Source: Cyanobacteria bacterium FACHB-DQ100 (GTDB lineage: Bacteria; Cyanobacteriota; Cyanobacteriia; Leptolyngbyales; Leptolyngbyaceae). From it: a DNA stretch of 64,000 bases. Shown one piece after another: positions 17,336-25,308 of this stretch. How positions within the stretch are numbered: the stretch's first letter is position 1; every line of letters starts with the position of its first letter. The notes under the pieces were generated by a model. The model was not told where the DNA came from. It ran no database searches and saw only the letters and a program-made list of their open reading frames with translations. The stretch covers positions 62,001 through 126,000 of the forward strand of contig JACJNW010000032.1 of the NCBI GenBank assembly GCA_014695195.1. Reading direction: 5' to 3'. The translations under genes were made by a program, and so were the position numbers.

Positions 17336-19037
17336 TTAACGAACGGCGACATCATACACTTCGGTTTCAACATCCACATCGACAATGTAAGGTTCGATCG
17401 GACGCTTAAATAACACCATGTTTCCATCTTCATTCTTTTTCAGATGCACATGACAGAACCATTCATCATTGTTCTTTTCTGGATAGTCTACGCGATAGTG
17501 ATACAGTCCCCAGCGACTTTCGCGGCGGAAGAGTGAGGCTCTTGCTGCCATTTCTGCACAATCGCGAATAAAGTGAACTTCCATACAGCGCATCAGTTCG
17601 TGTGGATCACGCGCACCCATGAGGTCTAAGGTGTCGTGATAGCGTACAAAGTTGCTCAGCCCGATTTCCATGCGATTTGCAGATTTCGGGGGCTGTAGAT
17701 AGTCATTCACTAAGCGGCGCAGCTTGTATTCGACTTGAGTATGCGGGATGCCGTTGGATCGATCGAGCGGTGCATAGATTCTTGCTTTTTCGGCTGCCAG
17801 GAACTCTGGATCAGGATCAACATGATCTAAGCTTTGAACATATTCGACTGCATGTTCTCCAGCAATTCGTCCAAACACAAATGCACCAATCATGTAGTTG
17901 TGTGGCACACTCGCCATGTCTCCTGCTGCATAAAGTCCTGGCACTGAAGTTTCAGCCCGCTCATTTACCCAGACCCCAGAGGCACTATGACCACTACAGA
18001 GTCCAATCTCAGAAATGTTCATCTCGACGCCATTCGTGCGATAGTTCTCACCTCGACCTTCATGGAATCTGCCGCGACTGGGACGCTCATTCGACCACAA
18101 AATCGACTCAATTTCAGAGATCGTATTTTCGTCTAAATGAGTCATCTTCAGTTGAATCGGGCCTTTACCAGAGTTGAGTTCTTTCCAAACTTCCAGCATC
18201 ATTTGACCGCTCCAGTAGTCACAGCTAATGAAGCGGTGGCCTTGTGCATTTGCTGTGTAAGCTCCAAATGGGCTGGCAACATACGCACAAGCAGGCCCGT
18301 TGTAGTCTTTCATCAACGGATTGATTTGGAAGCATTCAATGTTACTTAGTTCCGCGCCTGCATGGTATGCCATCGAATAGCCATCACCTGCATTAGTGGG
18401 GTTCTCATAAGTTCCATAGAGATAGCCCGAAGCAGGTAATCCTAACCGTCCGCAAGCTCCCGTACAGAGAATCACAGCTTTCGCTTGAATGACAACGAAA
18501 TCACCATTGCGAACATCAAAACCGACTGCACCGATCGCACGTCCATCCCGAACTAACACGCGAGTCGCCATCACCCGATTGGTCACTTGGGCTTTGTGAC
18601 GCTTCACTTGACGCGCCAAAATCGTCTTCAAGTCTTTTCCTTCTGGCATCGGCAAAACGTATTTACCCACCCGATGCACTTGCTTGAGGTCGTAATTGCC
18701 TTGAGTATCTTTCTGAAATTTTACGCCCCAGCTTTCGAGTTCCTGAATCACAGAAAAGCCAAGTTTACCTGTTTGATAAACCGCATTCTGATTGAGAATT
18801 CCATCATTGGCGATCGTAATCTCTCGAACATATTGTTCTGGAGTTGAGTTACCGGGAATGACGGCAGTGTTGACACCATCCATGCCCATTGCGATCGCGC
18901 CACTTCGACGAATGTTCGCTTTTTCCAGGACGAGCACTTCACCATCGGGATTCGCCTGCTTTGCTTTGATGGCTGCCATTGTTCCAGCGGTCCCGCCCCC
19001 GATTACCAGAACATCCGTCTTCATCCATTGAGTATTC
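17336..19037 (-). CDS. AsfA/AprA-like FAD-dependent oxidoreductase
   Basis: About 566 residues, succinate dehydrogenase/fumarate reductase-APS reductase flavoprotein fold. The FAD dinucleotide motif is DVLVIGGGTAGTMAA (residues 9-23); GAIAMGMDGVN and GYLYGTYENPTNAGDGYSMA follow. The second FAD segment is SVPGLYAAGDMASV and the C-terminal helical domain is of AprA type. In Pseudomonas putida, asfA and asfB encode a reductase and ferredoxin needed for aryl-sulfonate desulfonation and are regulated by a LysR protein; the same set is present here. True dissimilatory APS reductase is unlikely, because no sat or dsr genes are seen. The start is a GTG near 19039 with GGGAGG 8 bases upstream. Confidence 0.87.
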
Positions 19038-19039
19038 AC

Positions 19040-19318
19040 TCAAAAATCCTCCCTATTGATGGACAGCATCTAGCTGTGCGCTCAAAACTGTCTCAAGCAC
19101 TACAGAAAAAATCAGAAAAAACGATTTGATTAGAGACATCTTTTCTATCGAAGAAATTCGTCTAGAAGAAGATGTAATTCAGTTCGACTGTTTTTATTGT
19201 GCAGTACATTTTTGATTTTCTTTATCGCAGTATTTTATGAACTAATAAATGAATTGAATCCATCGATTGATATGATCAGTGAAGGCACGAAGCGAATACA
19301 CCATTAGAGTTTAAGGCG
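19040..19318. promoter_or_regulatory. Divergent control region with candidate LysR operator (19262-19276)
   Basis: This 280-bp A+T-rich gap separates the leftward flavoprotein operon from the rightward LysR gene, a classic place for LysR-type control. At 19262-19276 the sequence ATCGATTGATATGAT agrees in 12 of 15 positions with a palindrome upstream of the binding-protein gene (24948-24962). Both copies follow an ATAAATG stretch. It is offered as a candidate operator only, since ATCGAT is frequent in this genome. I could not assign -10/-35 boxes with confidence. Confidence 0.4.
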
Positions 19319-21271
19319 ATGGAAGTTTATCAGATTCGAGTTTTTCTAGAAGTTGCTCGTCACCTGAGTTTTACGGAAGCAGCAGATGCTCTAAACCTGA
19401 CCCAGCCTGCGGTAAGCGCTAAGATCAAGTCGCTAGAAACCGAGTTAGGAACTTCGCTGTTTTATCGTTTAGGTCGTAAGATTCAACTGACAGAGGTAGG
19501 AGAATTCTTATTGGAAGAAGGAGCAAAACTGATTCAAATTGAAAATGAGTTGCTCCAAAAAATTGAAAATATTAAAAAAGGAAAATATGGCAGCCTGAAA
19601 ATTGGCTGTACGATGGCGCTTGCTGAAGGCTGGTTGCCAAGTGTTGTGTTTGAATATCGACAACAATATCCGAGCATTCAGGTTCAGTGTTTGGTGTTTG
19701 AGTCCGCCGAATTGCTCTATCAAGCGATGACGAGTCAAACAGTGGATGTCGGAATTTCTGATGTGAATTTTGAAGAATTTTCGGAACTTTCAGCCACCGC
19801 GATCGACACGATTTCCTATCAGTTGTTTGTCGCCCACACTCACCCCCTGGCAAAACAACACTGGTTGAGCTTATCAGATTTGAGAAAGTATCCTTGGGCG
19901 CTGCTGCCTTCAGGTACACCCAGCCGCTTAGTCTTAGAATCGCGCTTATCAGAGTTAGGCTTCTCGCTCGATAATTTTCTTCAGTTTGAAACTGTCGATA
20001 CGATGAGCCTAATGCGAACGTATATGATGCAGGGGAACTATCTTGGATTCGCAACGAACTTCGACTTTAAACCAGAGTGTGAATTGGGAACTGTGAGCGC
20101 GATTCCGATTCAAGAATTTGCGCTGTCTGGAACTGTCTATCTGGTCACACCTCGGCGATTAGCTCAAGCAAACACAGCAACTTCATCGGGTCGTCGATCG
20201 CGCAGTCTCAACCCGATCCAGAAATTGATCCACCTGCTGCAAGCCAAACATTCTGCGGCTCAACCTGGCTCAAATGTCGTTCGTCTACGATCGCCGAGCT
20301 TCACTCGGCGCAGCAATTCATCTTCCCGCCCCGAAGTGCTGACGCTCTCGATCGGAGTTCAAAACAGTACCGTTCCGGCTGTGACCGCAGGGCTGATTAT
20401 CCAACGGCTCGGACTGCTAGAACATTTCTTACCGAAAGAAGGGCGATATAGCTCAACACAATACAAGATTCAGTGGCAGGACTTTTCGACCGGAGCACCG
20501 ATCGTCGATAGACTACGAGCGCAGCAATTAAACATTGGTGTTCTGGGTGACTATCCATTGCTTCTAAGTGCTGAAGCCGGACAAAACACTCGTTTGATTA
20601 GCTTTGTTTCCACCAATCCCGATGGATCTTGCAATGCGGTTGTGGTTCCGAACCGTTCTCAGCTTCAGAGTGTGGATGACTTGCGTGGACGAGCGATCGC
20701 GGTTCCACTGCGGTCTTCTGCACATGGAATGGTGTTGCGATCGCTGAATGCAATGAACCTCTTAAATCAAGTGAACTTGCTTCCTCTCGAATCCGCGCAT
20801 CCATTTGAGTTCTCTGAACACTACGCTGATGGCTATGCTCACTTTGCACCCTTTCATGACATTGCTTGTCGTCGGGGACAGTTCCGCTATCTAGGCGGCT
20901 GTAATCCTGAAGCTTTGCCCGCTTTTTATGGGGTAGTGGTGACGAGTGAGCTTGCAGAACAATACCCGGAAGTTGCGATCGCCTATCTGCGGGCGCTGTC
21001 TGCTGCACAGTATTGGTACGATACCACTCCAACTGCACCGTCTTTAGTTGCAAAATGGACACAGCTTGACTCAGAGGTGATTGTGCAAATTCTCAGCAGT
21101 TCTTATCAACCAAATCAACCTGGACGGTTCTTCTCGGAGATGAGCATTCGTCCTGATTGGCTGAGATTACACATTGATCAACTTAGTCTGATTCCGGGAA
21201 ACCAGGAGCTACAAACCATTAACTTGAATCAATGGATTCAGTCAGAGTTCTTGCAGCAGGCTAGAGCTTAG
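19319..21271 (+). CDS. LysR-type regulator fused to an SsuA/NrtA-like solute-binding domain
   Basis: A 650-residue fusion, about twice the length of a normal LysR protein. Residues 1-60 are the winged helix (FTEAADALNLTQPAVSAKIKSLE) and about 90-275 a LysR effector domain. A Ser/Arg-rich linker (about 280-335) joins a further 300 residues that align by eye with the ABC binding protein encoded at 23331-24833. Shared landmarks are FLPK/YLPK, GDYPL/GDFPL, AHGMVL in both, and FYGVVV/FHGVVV. The extra domain has no signal peptide, so it works in the cytoplasm, probably as a sensor of the transported substrate or a derivative. The gene is divergent from the flavoprotein operon and convergent with the transporter operon. 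Confidence 0.9.
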   Translation: MEVYQIRVFLEVARHLSFTEAADALNLTQPAVSAKIKSLETELGTSLFYRLGRKIQLTEVGEFLLEEGAKLIQIENELLQKIENIKKGKYGSLKIGCTMALAEGWLPSVVFEYRQQYPSIQVQCLVFESAELLYQAMTSQTVDVGISDVNFEEFSELSATAIDTISYQLFVAHTHPLAKQHWLSLSDLRKYPWALLPSGTPSRLVLESRLSELGFSLDNFLQFETVDTMSLMRTYMMQGNYLGFATNFDFKPECELGTVSAIPIQEFALSGTVYLVTPRRLAQANTATSSGRRSRSLNPIQKLIHLLQAKHSAAQPGSNVVRLRSPSFTRRSNSSSRPEVLTLSIGVQNSTVPAVTAGLIIQRLGLLEHFLPKEGRYSSTQYKIQWQDFSTGAPIVDRLRAQQLNIGVLGDYPLLLSAEAGQNTRLISFVSTNPDGSCNAVVVPNRSQLQSVDDLRGRAIAVPLRSSAHGMVLRSLNAMNLLNQVNLLPLESAHPFEFSEHYADGYAHFAPFHDIACRRGQFRYLGGCNPEALPAFYGVVVTSELAEQYPEVAIAYLRALSAAQYWYDTTPTAPSLVAKWTQLDSEVIVQILSSSYQPNQPGRFFSEMSIRPDWLRLHIDQLSLIPGNQELQTINLNQWIQSEFLQQARA

Positions 21272-21308
21272 GCTCTACCAGTTTCTCGCTGCGTTGTGGA
21301 TTGTTCTT

Positions 21309-21477
21309 GCCCCCTAAGTCCCCCATTCGTGGGGGACTTTGAAGAAATAAAACTAACTGTCCTTTGTATTGCTACTTTACTGAAGTACATCATCGTATGC
21401 TTCGCTCTAAACCTTCTCTTGCTGTCTGAGGTGCGATCGCACCTCAAAGTCCCCCACTCGTGGGGGATTTAGGGGGC
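21309..21477. repeat. GC-rich palindromic repeat element, copy 1
   Basis: The outer arms are GCCCCCTAAGTCCCCCA at 21309 and its near complement TGGGGGATTTAGGGGGC ending at 21477. Each arm carries an inner hairpin (CCCCCA...TGGGGG). The middle includes a perfect 18-bp palindrome, GAGGTGCGATCGCACCTC. It sits between the convergent LysR and ATPase genes and could act as a two-way transcription stop. Four more copies occur at 27053, 33009, 35059 and 35981. This copy has the longest spacer (169 bp in all) and no clear outer terminal repeats. Confidence 0.85.
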
Positions 21478-21521
21478 TGCACCCACCCGCATCGAAGCAA
21501 ATTACCTTTGTCGATCGCACC

Positions 21522-22343
21522 TCACTCTACCTCCATACTTTTCATCGTTTCCTCTCGAATCAGTTCAAAAATCTCGCGGTTCAGTTGCAAAAACCCTGAA
21601 GTAACCGTGATATCACTGTGTCTCGGTCGGTCTAAAGGAACATTGACGATTTGCTTAATCCTGCCTGGATTCACTCCCATCACAAAGATACGATCGCTCA
21701 GGAACACTGCTTCTTCAATATCGTGCGTAACAAAAATCACAGTTGTTTTCTGTTCACTCCAGATATCGAGCAGAAGCTCCTGCATCATATGTCGGGTCTG
21801 AGCATCCAGCGCTGCAAAGGGTTCGTCCATCAACAACACAGAAGGAGAGTTTACCAAGGCACGAATGATACTTGCCCGTTGCTGCATTCCTCCGGATAGT
21901 TGATAGGGATAAGAGTGACGATGCTTGTACAATCCAACACGGTTGAGATAGTAATTCACAATCTCTTTGCGCTTTTCAGTCGGAATGCCTTGAATCTTCA
22001 GCCCAAATTCGACATTCTGAAACGTCGTTTTCCAGGGCAACAGAGAATACTGCTGAAACACAAAGCCACGATCGGCTCCAGGACGAACAACAACCCTGCG
22101 ATCGACTGAGACAGAGCCACAAGACGGCTTGATAAACCCCGCAATTGCATTCAGAATCGTGGACTTACCGCACCCGGATGGGCCGAGCAAACACACAAAT
22201 TCACCGGGAGCGATCGTAAAGTCGATCGACTCCAACACCGGGATTAACTGCCCTTTTCGCTTAAAACAAATTGATAAATCTTCAACCTCTACCAGTCCTT
22301 TGAGTGCTTGTTGTGGAGTTCCTTGCTCGATTAACATTGTCAC
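21522..22343 (-). CDS. ABC transporter ATP-binding protein (SsuB/NrtD-like)
   Basis: About 273 residues, an ABC ATPase of the nitrate/sulfonate/taurine group. The Walker A is GPSGCGKST, the Q-loop FQQYSLLPW, the signature LSGGMQQRASIIRAL, Walker B VLLMDEPFAALD and the H-loop VIFVTHDIEEAVF. It energises uptake together with the permease encoded 13 bp upstream. Start choice is uncertain: GTG 22349, GTG 22343 and ATG 22337 are all in frame, and the spacing from AGAGG favours 22343. Third gene of the binding protein-permease-ATPase operon. Confidence 0.93.
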   Translation of the reverse strand: MTMLIEQGTPQQALKGLVEVEDLSICFKRKGQLIPVLESIDFTIAPGEFVCLLGPSGCGKSTILNAIAGFIKPSCGSVSVDRRVVVRPGADRGFVFQQYSLLPWKTTFQNVEFGLKIQGIPTEKRKEIVNYYLNRVGLYKHRHSYPYQLSGGMQQRASIIRALVNSPSVLLMDEPFAALDAQTRHMMQELLLDIWSEQKTTVIFVTHDIEEAVFLSDRIFVMGVNPGRIKQIVNVPLDRPRHSDITVTSGFLQLNREIFELIREETMKSMEVE

Positions 22344-22362
22344 AATCACTATCCTCTACTGA

Positions 22363-23241
22363 TTAATTGCTGGTTCCTTTCTTGGTGACGCGCCAAGGCA
22401 TCAAGACATGAGTGAGACGATCGACTGCAAAAGAACTCAGTGATCCCATTAATCCGATCAGCAGCATTCCCATGACGATCGGCGGATAGTTAGAAGTCAC
22501 ATAAGATTCCCAAGTGAGATAACCAATCCCAAATCGCCCTGCTAAGATTTCTGCGGTTACAAGACAAAACCAGGAATTCCCCATACCAATCACTAAGCCA
22601 CTCGCAATATTTGGCATGGCTCCCGGAACTACAATGTCCTTGAAGACCTGCCATTGTTGCGCTCCCAAGCACTGTCCAACGCGCAACAACAGTAAATCAG
22701 TGCCTTCAACCCCTTTGATCGTGCTGATTAAGATTGGAAAGAATGCACCAATAAAGGTAATGTAGACCATTCCTGATTCTGCATCAGGAAACATCAAAAT
22801 CGCGAGCGGAATCCAAGCAACCGCAGGAATCGGACGCAGAATTTCTAAGGGTAGAAAAACTAAGTCTTCGATCTTTTGAAACCAGCCGATTACAATTCCT
22901 AAGCTAATTCCTAACACTGCTGCGATCGCATATCCCAACAGCACCCGCATCACACTCGCCTGCAAGTGCATCATTGGGTTGCTTGAGAAGAACTTAACTG
23001 TTGCACCGAGAACTTCCAGTGGAGAAGGCAGAAACGAAAAATTAATGAAGAATTGGAACTTGATCGCACAGAGAAACTGCCAAATTCCAAAAAACAAGAC
23101 AAGCGAAAGTACCCGCAGGAAGACACGCAATAGATTGAGCCGCGAAGTTCCTTCTGATTTTTGAAATAGCTGTGACAATAGAAAACTCAAGCGATCGACG
23201 ATGCTGAGTTTTGTCGATCGCTCAGAGGATGAGCTAGACAT
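22363..23241 (-). CDS. ABC transporter permease (SsuC/NrtB-like)
   Basis: About 292 residues with six membrane spans and the BPD_transp_1 domain. The EAA-like loop reads VGQCLGAQQWQVFKDIVVPGAMPNI. The family is the nitrate/sulfonate/taurine permease type (LRPIPAVAWIPLAILMF). ATG 23241 has GGAGG 6 bases upstream, so the longer frame to 23283 is not used. It lies between the binding-protein and ATPase genes and shares their operon. The substrate cannot be read from the sequence; the neighbourhood suggests an organosulfonate. Confidence 0.92.
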   Translation of the reverse strand: MSSSSSERSTKLSIVDRLSFLLSQLFQKSEGTSRLNLLRVFLRVLSLVLFFGIWQFLCAIKFQFFINFSFLPSPLEVLGATVKFFSSNPMMHLQASVMRVLLGYAIAAVLGISLGIVIGWFQKIEDLVFLPLEILRPIPAVAWIPLAILMFPDAESGMVYITFIGAFFPILISTIKGVEGTDLLLLRVGQCLGAQQWQVFKDIVVPGAMPNIASGLVIGMGNSWFCLVTAEILAGRFGIGYLTWESYVTSNYPPIVMGMLLIGLMGSLSSFAVDRLTHVLMPWRVTKKGTSN

Positions 23242-23330
23242 GAAGTGCCTCCAATCGGTGAAAGAAAACGAGTAGGAACGCATTGTTTCATGTTCAACGC
23301 ATTCCTAGCTGTATCAAAAGCGCCTTGCAC

Positions 23331-24833
23331 TTAGCGCGCTGCTAAACTAGGCTGGGATGCTTGTGCGGAAAATTCTTGCAGCCCCTTAAAGCCAACCACC
23401 TGAGCGCCATTCGTCTGGGCAAAGGCTTGAGCATCTTTCTCAGTCAGGAATGCAGAAATACCATCATTGTTGCGAACAAAGAAGGAATTTTCGGCAAACA
23501 GTTTCCAGCCGTTGGTGCGATCGTGAACAAAGATTGCACTCACCGCCTGCTTTCCTTCTGCTTGAATCTTTTTCAATGCCGTCATCATATTTTGAATCGA
23601 GGCATAGTTTCTGACTTTATCTTCATCCTTGAGCCACAGTTGAGCCGCTAATTTTGCATCTTGAATCGGCTGCTTGGTTTCAGCATCCTCACCTGCGATC
23701 GTAAAGTTATCAGCTTCTGTCGCAGCTTGCTCGTAGTTCATTCCCATTTCTTGCATCGCCTGCTTGAGATAGCTGTCATCAACAAACTTAGTCACATCCT
23801 CCGTTTTGATGTTTGCATCTAGCCTTCCTAATTGTTTCAATGTGGTCACACTGTTGTTTAAGGCATCCAAATTCGGCTTGCGAATTGTGGGATTGAGTCG
23901 CTGTAAACCTGAAGGGCCAAGGAACATATAGACGACTTCTTTTTCCACACCCGCCCATTGTTCGACCTTGGCTGAGATTGCTTCGGGTTGTTCGCGGAAG
24001 AGCTTATTCGCTTCGAGCATTGCTTTCATATATGCCACGACAACTTCTGGATATTGTTTTGCGAAGTCCGATCGCACAACCACACCATGAAACGTGGGAA
24101 CACCAAGTTCTGCACCATCAAAAATCTTGCGTGCAAAGCCGCGGAAGGGAAATAGTTCGCCAAAGGGAACAAAGTTTGCATGAGCATCAATTTGATTGGT
24201 TCGGAGGCTGGTTCCGCCAACCTCTGGCGCTTGGCTAATTAGCTTGACATCCTTTTCAGGGTCAATGCCAGCGCCCTTTAACGCCTTCAGCACCATTCCG
24301 TGAGCCGCAGAACCAAACGGAACAGAAACTTGCTTGCCCTTCAAGTCTGCCAATGTTTTGACAGGACTATCTTTTGGAACCATGACTGCATTTCCAGCCC
24401 CGGTCGCGCTGTAACCCAAGGTGCCAATATAAAGCGTGTTAACACCGCCACCTTTCTGCTGAAAAGTTGTCATGTTAATTGTGAGGGGAAAGTCTCCCAT
24501 CATGCCGATATCAAGCTGATTGGCAAGCATTTTGTTGGTAATCGGAGGCCCTGAAGTGTAGCTTGACCACTCAATTTTGTACTCTACATTTTCGTATTTT
24601 CCGGTTTTGGGCAAATACTTTTCAAGCAATTTCTCTTCGCGAATAACAGAGCCTCCGGTTGCCGTGTTAATTACTTGATCTTGAGTGCCGATCGCAATGC
24701 GAATTACTTTTTTGCCACCCGAATTACCAGATACATTGCTTGCTTGAGTATTAGAACATGCAGCGACGAAAGCAAATGAACTGAGTGACAGAGAAAGCAA
24801 AAAGCCTCGACGAGTGAACCTCCGTCTATTCAT
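23331..24833 (-). CDS. ABC transporter substrate-binding lipoprotein with NosL-like C-terminal domain
   Basis: A 500-residue periplasmic binding protein. The N-terminus has a twin-arginine-like TRRGFLLSLS and a lipobox ending at FVAAC, so it is probably a Tat-exported or Sec lipoprotein. Residues about 40-340 are SsuA/NrtA-like. About 90 C-terminal residues (roughly 400-490) are unusual: AIFVHDRTNGW, ENSFFVRN and ISAFLTEKDAQAFAQTNGA resemble the NosL copper-chaperone fold. Ordinary SsuA proteins are about 320 residues and lack this tail. First gene of the transporter operon. The equivalent gene in Pseudomonas is asfC. Confidence 0.88.
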   Translation of the reverse strand: MNRRRFTRRGFLLSLSLSSFAFVAACSNTQASNVSGNSGGKKVIRIAIGTQDQVINTATGGSVIREEKLLEKYLPKTGKYENVEYKIEWSSYTSGPPITNKMLANQLDIGMMGDFPLTINMTTFQQKGGGVNTLYIGTLGYSATGAGNAVMVPKDSPVKTLADLKGKQVSVPFGSAAHGMVLKALKGAGIDPEKDVKLISQAPEVGGTSLRTNQIDAHANFVPFGELFPFRGFARKIFDGAELGVPTFHGVVVRSDFAKQYPEVVVAYMKAMLEANKLFREQPEAISAKVEQWAGVEKEVVYMFLGPSGLQRLNPTIRKPNLDALNNSVTTLKQLGRLDANIKTEDVTKFVDDSYLKQAMQEMGMNYEQAATEADNFTIAGEDAETKQPIQDAKLAAQLWLKDEDKVRNYASIQNMMTALKKIQAEGKQAVSAIFVHDRTNGWKLFAENSFFVRNNDGISAFLTEKDAQAFAQTNGAQVVGFKGLQEFSAQASQPSLAAR

Positions 24834-25308
24834 GGTTGAAATCGCTCCAACTCTTGTTTGTAGCTGTCATTCTATGCAATTGATGCAGGCTGTTCGTGTA
24901 GAACATGATACAAATTCTGGCTTCTCTTTCTTTTTATTCATAAATGGATCGATTGAATCGATAAAACAATTTGATGAGTTCAAAATACTGCTAGTTAAAG
25001 GGTTGTTTCTTCAAAAGGTCTTCGCTTTGTAGTTAGTAAAAATCCAACTATTTCAAAGGCTAATTAATTGTATTCGTTGAGAAGAATAGCGCAGTATTTT
25101 ATTCTGAAATGTCTAATTTGCTGATAATTTATGTAAACGTTTAATAAAAAGCAAGCTTCCTTTAAAGCAGGAATGAATACTAAATTTGTACTGTAGATAG
25201 CGACTTTAATAGCGCCTTGCCTCGCATTAATCTTCCTATGCTGTTTGACAAACTTAGTACGCCTGCTCCAAGCTGAACTAAGATAGAACAATTGCTTGGG
25301 GCGGAGTT
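24834..25308. promoter_or_regulatory. Intergenic region with candidate operator palindrome (24948-24962)
   Basis: This 475-bp gap lies between the divergent binding-protein operon and the HerA-like gene. It holds the perfect odd palindrome ATCGATTGAATCGAT at 24948-24962, about 115 bp upstream of the transporter operon start. Its partial match (12 of 15) lies before the LysR gene. The rest is A+T-rich with several T-runs, and I see no gene; a short minus-strand ORF at 25064-25291 has no coding character. Confidence 0.4.

Noticed and set aside
17336-19037. The flavoprotein as true dissimilatory APS reductase or as succinate dehydrogenase subunit A
   Set aside because: There is no sat, dsr, qmo or sdhB/C/D neighbour. 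The neighbouring ferredoxin is only 75 residues, shorter than AprB, and the LysR/importer context fits AsfA better.
25064-25291. A 75-codon minus-strand ORF in the gap before the HerA-like gene
   Set aside because: A+T-rich sequence without a good start site; composition fits chance.
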